From NCBI GenBank assembly GCA_945871035.1, contig CAMBUD010000024.1, forward strand, positions 1 to 32,115: DNA of 32,115 bases, written 5' to 3'. Within the stretch, counting starts at the first letter, position 1; every line of letters begins with the position of its first letter. Below the pieces are notes generated by a model. That model searched no databases. It was not told the DNA's origin and worked only from the letters and a program-made list of their open reading frames with translations. The DNA comes from Planctomicrobium piriforme. GTDB taxonomy: Bacteria; Planctomycetota; Planctomycetia; Pirellulales; UBA1268. This document shows positions 26,644-32,115 of this stretch, piece by piece. A program made the translations under genes and the position numbers.

Positions 26644-27597
26644 ATGACGCATTTGGCAGACAAACGAATAGTTGTAACGGGAGGCGCTGGTTTTTTGGGA
26701 CAGTTCGTCTGTCGCCGGTTGCACGCTCGTGGTGTGCCGAAAGATCGACTCTTTGTACCCCGAAAGCAGGAGTTCAATCTCACGATCGAAAACGATGTCG
26801 AGCGACTCTACGAGATCGCTCAGCCAGATATTGTGATCCATTTGGCAGCTGAGGTGGGCGGGATCGGTGCAAACATGGCACAGCCCGGCCGTTTTTTTTT
26901 CGCCAACATGGCAATGGGCCTGCACCTCGTGGAGCATGCACGCCGTTGGGGCATAGAAAAATTTGTGCACACAGGCACGGTCTGTGCTTATCCCAAGTAC
27001 GCCCCTATTCCTTTTTGTGAAGCAGACATCTGGAACGGCTACCCGGAGGAGACAAACGCTCCCTACGGCGTTGCTAAGAAGGCTCTTTTTGTGATGCTGG
27101 ATGGTTACCAACGGCAGTACGGTCTTAAGAGTGCCATACTCGTGCCGGTAAACCTCTACGGTCCTGGAGACAATTTTGACCCCAACTCCAGCCATGTGAT
27201 CCCTGCTCTGATTCGCAAGTGCCTAGAAGCCAAGCAGACAAACTCACCAGAAGTAGTCTGTTGGGGGACCGGTTCTGCCACGCGGGAATTTCTCTACGTA
27301 GACGATGCTGCAGAGGCGATTGTGCGTGCTGCAGAAATTATGGAGGAACCACTTCCGATCAATCTGGGTGGTGGTATAGAAATTTCTATTCGGGATTTGA
27401 TGACCAAGATTGCACAGGCCTGCGACTATCGGGGTCGCATTGCGTGGGACGCTTCAAAGCCCGACGGACAGCCACGTCGCTCGCTCGACATCACGCGTGC
27501 TCGCAGACTCCTGAATTGGTCGCCACAACAGGAGTTTGATGCCGGACTCATGGCCACAGTGCAATGGTGGCAAGCGCAGAGCAGCCTACCTCTGTGA
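26644..27597 (+). CDS. fcl: GDP-L-fucose synthase
   Basis: This 317-residue product is an SDR epimerase-reductase that turns the Gmd product into GDP-L-fucose by 3,5-epimerisation and NADPH reduction. It shows VVTGGAGFLGQ (nucleotide binding), HLAAEVGGIGAN, and GTVCAYP, in which Thr stands at the usual Ser position and the epimerase Cys is kept. It also has the Tyr-x-x-x-Lys pair in PYGVAKKAL, NLYGPGDNFDP and SSHVIPALIRK with the catalytic His. All are typical of WcaG/Fcl. ATG 26644 lies 13 bases after gmd. The locus therefore makes GDP-fucose, presumably for the polysaccharide handled by the Wzz-like protein. No glycosyltransferase follows; the next gene converges on it. Confidence 0.95.
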   Translation: MTHLADKRIVVTGGAGFLGQFVCRRLHARGVPKDRLFVPRKQEFNLTIENDVERLYEIAQPDIVIHLAAEVGGIGANMAQPGRFFFANMAMGLHLVEHARRWGIEKFVHTGTVCAYPKYAPIPFCEADIWNGYPEETNAPYGVAKKALFVMLDGYQRQYGLKSAILVPVNLYGPGDNFDPNSSHVIPALIRKCLEAKQTNSPEVVCWGTGSATREFLYVDDAAEAIVRAAEIMEEPLPINLGGGIEISIRDLMTKIAQACDYRGRIAWDASKPDGQPRRSLDITRARRLLNWSPQQEFDAGLMATVQWWQAQSSLPL

Positions 27598-27674
27598 CAG
27601 AGAATCGAACGAGAATCAAACAACCCTCTGCCGGATCGAGGCACATTCGACTCGGTCTGTTTTGTACGGCAGGC

Positions 27675-30101
27675 CTACTCCAGCGGTTGGAGTGAACCAT
27701 GCCCAAGAATAAACCGGCGCGTGCCGGCAGCACCTTCAAAGCAAACGGTGCCCACAGCACGCGAACCCGTGCCACTAATTCCGGCGATCACACCTACGCC
27801 ATATTCAGAGTGAAGCACGCGTTGACCCTTTGTGTAGGATCGTTTGGAAGCATCGATTTTGATCAGTCGCCCAGCCAGTTCATCGGCAGTCGTCCAGCCT
27901 GTTGCTGGCTTGCGTTGCGGTCGGTGCGCAGGCTGAACGGGTGCTCCATCCGCATCGTCTAGCTCGAGCACGAGGCCATCCTGCCGAATCACACGCAAGT
28001 GAATACCGGCAGGATTCTTTTTCTCAGCAGGGACTTGCTCCTGTTGGAACGAATCACAATCATCATCGCCGGCACAGTCGGTGTCGCTATTGGGTCCCAT
28101 GTCATCTCCAGAGACATCCAAGCCGCTCGAGAGCGCGAGCGAAACGGGCGACTCTGTGCCGGTAACGGTCGTTTCAGTACCGGTCATTTCGGTTAGAAAA
28201 AGGCTCGGTACACAGATGCGTCGTGTGCCACGGTAGTCACGCAGGCGGGCGCAACTGGCGTGCACCTCCTCTTTGCCACGAGTGATTCCCACAAAGACAA
28301 GCCGGCGTTCCTCCTCCAGTTGCTCTGGTTGATCGAGGCTGCGCTCGTGCGGCAAAATGCCATCTTCCATGGCCACCAGATACACCACCGGAAACTCAAG
28401 GCCCTTGGCCGCGTGAAAAGTCATCAGCGACACTCGCTCGCTCGAGGCATCCCACGCATCTGTATCAGCTACCAGTGCAGTGGTCTCCAAAAAAGCACCC
28501 AGCGCGTCGTTGCTCGCGTCTGTTTCCAGGGAGCCCGGGATAAACGTTTCATCGAGTTGTTGAGCGGCAGTCATCAATTCCTCAACGTTGGCGAGGCGAT
28601 CCTCGCCATTCTCGTCCTCGCTATCAGCGAGCATCTTGCGATAGCCCGTTTTTTCAAGCACAGCCGCCAGCAGCGGAGCCACGCGTTTTTCTGCTCCTTG
28701 AGCTAAGGTGGCGTGCAGTCGGGCAAATTGCTCAAGAGCTCCGCCGGCCCGTTTTTTGATACCGGGAATCCGTGTTGCCTGAGAGGCCGCTTCGAGCCGT
28801 GTCTTCCGGTGGTCTTCGGCCCAGGCGGCTAGGTGATCCAGTGACTGTTTACCGATTCCGCAAGGGGGAACATTTATCACCCGCAGCAGGGCTTCGTCAT
28901 CACGAGGATTTTTTAGCAGACGTAGCCAAGCAACAATGTCACGAATCTCCCGCCGTTTGAAAAACTCGAGACCTCGCACCAACTGGTAGGGCACGCCACG
29001 ACTGCGAAGCGCCACCTCCAGCGACCGCGAGAGAGCATTGGTGCGAAACAAGATGGCAAAATCACGAGGTGCACGTTGCCCGCCTGTGATCGCAGTGCTG
29101 ATCTCGTCGGCAATGCGATCGGCTTCGTCGTGGCTGGTTGTGTCGAGCACAATTCGCACGGGGCTACCCGGATCGGCATTGGTGATCAGTCGTTTCGGCT
29201 TGCGACGCGAGTTGTAGGCAATCAGCCTGTCGGCCGTGCCGAGAATATTGGAGGTGCTGCGGTAGTTGTGTTCGAGCTTAATCACTGTGGCCGACGGGTA
29301 GTCGCGTTCGAATTCAAGAATGTTACGGATGCTTGCGCCACGCCAGCCGTAGATCGCCTGATCGGGATCACCCGTAACGGCTAGGTTTGGATGGTCGATA
29401 GAGAGACCACGCAGAATGCAATACTGCACGGCGTTAGTGTCCTGATATTCGTCAACGAGTATCCAGCGATAACGGCTATCGAGCACAGCCCGTAGATCTT
29501 GTTGATCGGTGAGGAGGCGGGCGATGTGTCCAAGCAGGTCATCAAAGTCGACAGAGTTCGTTTCCAGCAGCATGCTCTGGTAGATCGGCCACAACCTCTG
29601 CGCCACTTCGTCGATCGGGTGGCCCCAGCGTGGTTCAAATGTTTCGGGAGTGGCAAAATCGTTTTTAGCACGACTGATGATCCCTGCTAGACGATCGACG
29701 GGCGTGTGGGAAAGCGAGAGCCCAATTCGGTTCGCCGCGCGTTTCAGCAATCCGCTAGCATCATCGGAGCTGAGAATTGAATAGTCGCTCGACAGGCCAA
29801 CCAAGCGGGCGTGCTGTCGCAGGAGTTTGGCTGCAAAACGATGGAAAGTGCTCATGGCCACCGGTTGTGGACCAACAAGTGCTCCCACTCGATGCCGCAT
29901 CTCATCAGCAGCCTTATTCGTGAAGGAGAGAGCAACGATTTGAGAAGCTGGCACACCCTGGGAAATTAAGTGGGCAATGCGATGTGCCACTACTCGCGTC
30001 TTACCACTGCCGGGCCCCGCCAGAACCAGCAGCGGGCCTTCCATGTGGGTGGTGGCAAGGCGCTGGGATTCGTTAAGAGCGGCCAAGGAGAGTGCTAGCA
30101 C
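27675..30101 (-). CDS. uvrD: UvrD/PcrA-type DNA helicase
   Basis: This 808-residue superfamily 1A 3'-5' helicase, for repair and replication-fork maintenance, starts at GTG 30101. Motif I is GPGSGKT (29-35), Ia SFTNKAADEM, II DEYQDTN (217-223), III GDPDQAIYGWRGA (244-256), IV LEHNYRST, V MTFHAAKGLEFPVVYL and VI EEERRLVFVGITRGKEEV. A C-terminal Tudor-like domain typical of PcrA/UvrD (YTKGQRVLHSEYGVGVIAGISG) closes the protein. It is longer than the usual 720-750 residues because of a Thr/Ser/Asp-rich linker of about 90 residues (about 640-730) before the Tudor domain. It converges with fcl and is divergent from the alpha-CTD-like gene. Confidence 0.94.
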   Translation of the reverse strand: MLALSLAALNESQRLATTHMEGPLLVLAGPGSGKTRVVAHRIAHLISQGVPASQIVALSFTNKAADEMRHRVGALVGPQPVAMSTFHRFAAKLLRQHARLVGLSSDYSILSSDDASGLLKRAANRIGLSLSHTPVDRLAGIISRAKNDFATPETFEPRWGHPIDEVAQRLWPIYQSMLLETNSVDFDDLLGHIARLLTDQQDLRAVLDSRYRWILVDEYQDTNAVQYCILRGLSIDHPNLAVTGDPDQAIYGWRGASIRNILEFERDYPSATVIKLEHNYRSTSNILGTADRLIAYNSRRKPKRLITNADPGSPVRIVLDTTSHDEADRIADEISTAITGGQRAPRDFAILFRTNALSRSLEVALRSRGVPYQLVRGLEFFKRREIRDIVAWLRLLKNPRDDEALLRVINVPPCGIGKQSLDHLAAWAEDHRKTRLEAASQATRIPGIKKRAGGALEQFARLHATLAQGAEKRVAPLLAAVLEKTGYRKMLADSEDENGEDRLANVEELMTAAQQLDETFIPGSLETDASNDALGAFLETTALVADTDAWDASSERVSLMTFHAAKGLEFPVVYLVAMEDGILPHERSLDQPEQLEEERRLVFVGITRGKEEVHASCARLRDYRGTRRICVPSLFLTEMTGTETTVTGTESPVSLALSSGLDVSGDDMGPNSDTDCAGDDDCDSFQQEQVPAEKKNPAGIHLRVIRQDGLVLELDDADGAPVQPAHRPQRKPATGWTTADELAGRLIKIDASKRSYTKGQRVLHSEYGVGVIAGISGTGSRAVGTVCFEGAAGTRRFILGHGSLQPLE

Positions 30102-30297
30102 TGAATGCCTGCGATTACGGATGAGCTAGATAAAAAGGGACGACTCTGATGGAGGCCCCACACATTCTGACGGGCCAAAAAAATAGACGGGTAGTCGACA
30201 TGGACTGTTTGGATTATATTCGTCTTCGGTCAGGATCGGGCACGGTGGCCCGACGGTTACCAGATAGTTCATTTTCTACTCGCACGGGAGGGACCCC

Positions 30298-30609
30298 ATG
30301 CCCCGCATTCCTTATAAAAACCTTACACAATCGGATGAAATGGCTGAAAAACTCGAAATGAGTACAGCTGAGATTGGTCTTTCTGTTCGCACCACAAATT
30401 GCTTGGAGGAGAAGGGGATATTCACGGTTCACGATCTACTCAACTGCACGCGAGCCGATCTGCTTTCCATTTCAAACTTCGGTGAAAAAACGTTGGAGGA
30501 AGTCTACCGCTCTCTGGAAAAGATTGGCTTTTACCGAACGGTTCAGACTCCTGTTTTGAAAGCTGTGCCGATGGCTGTCAAGCAACGAGAAACCGTCGGT
30601 CAGGCATAA
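30298..30609 (+). CDS. Stand-alone RNA polymerase alpha C-terminal-domain-like protein
   Basis: This 103-residue product is fixed by GGGAGGG (30286-30292) five bases before ATG 30298. Residues about 24-78 match the alpha-CTD fold: LSVRTTNCLEEKGIFTVHDLL, then LLSISNFGEKTLEEV. Residues equivalent to E. coli DNA-contacting R265, N268, C269, G296, K298 and E302 are all kept (R31, N34, C35, G62, K64, E68), and S299 is Thr65, so minor-groove binding looks intact. There is no alpha-NTD and no neighbouring ribosomal-protein operon, so this is not rpoA. It may be a DNA-binding or RNAP-touching regulator. A short basic tail follows the domain. A degenerate -10 (TATATT, 30215-30220) lies upstream. Confidence 0.87.
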   Translation: MPRIPYKNLTQSDEMAEKLEMSTAEIGLSVRTTNCLEEKGIFTVHDLLNCTRADLLSISNFGEKTLEEVYRSLEKIGFYRTVQTPVLKAVPMAVKQRETVGQA

Positions 30610-30647
30610 ACGAGGCTGGCTCCGTTGGGCTTGGATGAAAGCATCTA

Positions 30648-30667
30648 CTGCTCACTCAAGTGAGCAG
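30648..30667. repeat. Perfect inverted repeat after the alpha-CTD-like gene
   Basis: CTGCTCACT (30648-30656) is the exact reverse complement of AGTGAGCAG (30659-30667), with only CA between them. CATC before and GATG after allow an alternative, longer pairing. No T-run follows, so it looks more like a protein-binding palindrome or RNA leader hairpin than an intrinsic terminator. Confidence 0.6.
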
Positions 30668-30671
30668 ATGG

Positions 30672-30685
30672 GTTTGCCGGCAAAC
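30672..30685. repeat. Perfect 14-base palindrome
   Basis: GTTTGCCGGCAAAC reads the same on both strands. It lies five bases after the inverted repeat at 30648-30667 and 38 bases before the ribosome site of the next gene. Two adjacent dyads upstream of a gene are typical of operator regions. Confidence 0.6.
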
Positions 30686-30722
30686 GCCGACTCACTGTGC
30701 ACCACTCTAGCCGGCTGTTTTC

Positions 30723-30730
30723 GGAGGAGA
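30723..30730 (+). promoter_or_regulatory. Ribosome binding site that sets a TTG start
   Basis: GGAGGAGA lies six bases before TTG 30737. It is among the strongest Shine-Dalgarno sequences in the window and justifies the non-ATG start of the DUF3592-like gene. Confidence 0.75.
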
Positions 30731-30736
30731 TAGACC

Positions 30737-32092
30737 TTGAAGCTGCCGCGGTTCTTTGGCAAAAAACGCGGTCACAGGCGCACAGGCTCACAGGCATGGG
30801 GCTCGTTCGGTGAAGGTCTCTTCTACTGCGGCCTGTTAGTGATCGGTTTGATATTCGCTGGTCTTTTGCTCTCCGGATTGGCCGTTCCGGAGTGGCGCAG
30901 CGGCCACAACTTCATCCAGACACGTTGCACAGTTGTAGGCAAGGGTTTGTCACGTCATACAGTGATAAACGCGCAGGGCACATCCGTACAACAATGGCAG
31001 CCTTGTCTGCGCGTTCGCTATCAGGCCCTGCAGTTGACACGTGACTCGTGGAGCAAGCCCTTGCGAGGAGGCATGCTGAGCGATCGACCGGCTGCGCTGA
31101 AGCAACTAGCAGCATGGAGGCTCGGTGAGGAACTTACTTGCTGGTACGACCCAGCCGATTCTCAAAATGTTGTTTTGGAGCGCGGCTACAACTGGTGGAT
31201 GTGGTCGATGGCTCTCGTGCTTCCGAGTGTGCTCATTATTTTTGGCGGATCGGGTCTGATGCGAGCGGTTCGTGTCTGGGGAAAATCGGAGGAGCGTCGT
31301 GCAGCGTCCGCTGGACTCCCTGAATTATTCGAATCGACGGACTACTCTCCAGCGGAGGCCCCGGGCTATCCCGGCGTGCCAACCTGCGACGATCTGATCA
31401 ACTCCCCGGGCACAATTCTGCGTTACCGTCTGCCAGTTGAAAGCCCCGAGAGTTGGACGCTGCTGGGATTTGGTCTGTTTGCCATACTCTGGAATGCTGT
31501 TGTTGCTGTGCTGGCTGTGGGCGCCGGCCTCGATCTGTTGGGGGGGCACATCGACTGGCTACTGTTTGCGCTGTTGGTGCCATTTGTAGCGGTGGGAATC
31601 GCCAGCATCTCGATTTTCTTGCGTAGTCTTGTGCTGGCAAGCGCCGTTGGAACCAGTCAGCTAGAAATTTCCGACCATCCACTGCGACCCGGCCAACGGT
31701 ATGACGTATTGCTGGGACAAGGCGGCTCTGGAACCTTTCGCACACTCAAACTGTATCTGGAGGCTGAAGAGCAAGCGACATTCCGACAAGGCACTGACAC
31801 GAGGACAGAGCGACTGATTGTCTGGAGTCGGCAGATAATGGAGTGGAAGGACATGCAGTTGACGCCGGGTATACGGTTTGAAACGCGCGTCTCGATTGAT
31901 ATCCCTGTAGACGCCATGCACTCGCTCACCTCCGAACACAACGCAGTGAGTTGGAGAATTGTCGTGCAAGGGACGCCCGAGCGTTGGCCGTCATTTACTA
32001 GAATTTTTCCTGTGGTGATCTTTCCGTCTGCAGACAATCTTTTGCGGCCACTAGAGAAACGCTCGATGCCTAATCAGGAGCTCACCCCATGA
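30737..32092 (+). CDS. DUF3592-like multi-pass membrane protein
   Basis: This 451-residue product starts at TTG, fixed by GGAGGAGA. Hydrophobic segments lie at about 27-51, 154-178, 241-262 and 268-295. Between the first two is an extracytoplasmic region with TRCTVVGKGLS, then CLRVRYQ and LTCWYDPADSQNVVLERGYNWWMW, the pattern of DUF3592 domains (W-Y-D-P followed by a membrane segment). The C-terminal 150 residues are beta-rich and soluble. The function of DUF3592 proteins is unknown. The stop overlaps the next start in ATGA (32089-32092), so the next gene is translationally coupled. Palindromes in the upstream gap may regulate it. Confidence 0.75.
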   Translation: MKLPRFFGKKRGHRRTGSQAWGSFGEGLFYCGLLVIGLIFAGLLLSGLAVPEWRSGHNFIQTRCTVVGKGLSRHTVINAQGTSVQQWQPCLRVRYQALQLTRDSWSKPLRGGMLSDRPAALKQLAAWRLGEELTCWYDPADSQNVVLERGYNWWMWSMALVLPSVLIIFGGSGLMRAVRVWGKSEERRAASAGLPELFESTDYSPAEAPGYPGVPTCDDLINSPGTILRYRLPVESPESWTLLGFGLFAILWNAVVAVLAVGAGLDLLGGHIDWLLFALLVPFVAVGIASISIFLRSLVLASAVGTSQLEISDHPLRPGQRYDVLLGQGGSGTFRTLKLYLEAEEQATFRQGTDTRTERLIVWSRQIMEWKDMQLTPGIRFETRVSIDIPVDAMHSLTSEHNAVSWRIVVQGTPERWPSFTRIFPVVIFPSADNLLRPLEKRSMPNQELTP

Positions 32093-32115
32093 GTTCTGCT
32101 CGCGAAGTCATTCGG
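32089..32115 (+). CDS. Start of a coupled downstream gene (cut by window end)
   Basis: ATG 32089 overlaps the preceding TGA by four bases, and AGGAG lies eight bases upstream. Only nine codons (MSSAREVIR) are visible, too few to identify the product. It probably functions with the DUF3592-like membrane protein. Confidence 0.6.

Overview
The window looks like chromosomal DNA of a planctomycete (Planctomycetota, probably a Pirellulales-type marine or freshwater lineage). The reasons are the combination of an exosortase/EpsI system with a Wzz-type kinase, a GDSL-TPR protein next to a carbamoyltransferase, many secreted proteins of no recognised family, a stand-alone RNA polymerase alpha-CTD-like protein, weak Shine-Dalgarno use and short mixed-strand operons. 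This assignment is inference from gene content; no rRNA or other strict marker is present. I see no phage, insertion sequence, CRISPR array or plasmid function.

Layout. (1) 1-617: no convincing gene. (2) 618-5802, plus strand: a tight four-gene operon of a membrane-anchored SGNH/GDSL hydrolase-like TPR protein, an SxtJ-like membrane protein, an SxtI-like carbamoyltransferase and a 54-residue SxtK/DUF5989-like membrane peptide. (3) 5934-6080, minus: tRNA-Ser(GCU) with its own terminator. (4) 6289-7620: secreted M28 metallopeptidase with a PDZ domain, convergent with a protein whose C-terminal half is almost entirely Asp/Glu. (5) 12566 down to 8304, minus: a run of four genes for a secreted protein of unknown function, a SurA/parvulin-like isomerase, a proline-rich exported protein and ScpB. 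(6) 12692-17112: MurG-like glycosyltransferase, RdgB/HAM1 pyrophosphatase, a secreted unknown, a small membrane protein and an XRE-like HTH regulator, with several strong hairpins in the gaps. (7) 17546-21082: a YgfZ-Nudix fusion, a flippase-like membrane protein overlapping it tail to tail, and a prepilin-peptidase-like protein that appears to have lost its catalytic aspartates. (8) 21223-27597, plus: an envelope/exopolysaccharide locus of exosortase, Wzz/BY-kinase-like protein, EpsI-like protein, GDP-mannose 4,6-dehydratase and GDP-L-fucose synthase. (9) 27675-30101, minus: UvrD/PcrA helicase. (10) 30298-32115, plus: alpha-CTD-like protein, two perfect palindromes, a DUF3592-like membrane protein and the first codons of a translationally coupled next gene.

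How they fit together. Region 2 probably carbamoylates, and may also O-acylate or deacylate, a cell-surface or secreted glycan or small molecule at the membrane; the substrate cannot be read from the sequence. Region 8 probably makes and exports a fucose-containing polysaccharide, with the exosortase anchoring or releasing surface proteins during the same process. The rest is mainly housekeeping: nucleotide-pool cleaning, Fe-S assembly support, chromosome segregation, DNA repair and protein folding.

Most interesting points: the compact sxtIJK-like module outside a toxin cluster, the YgfZ-Nudix fusion, the apparently dead prepilin peptidase, the free-standing alpha-CTD, the hyperacidic protein with its long polypyrimidine coding tract, and tandem repeats carrying repeated stop codons between two genes.
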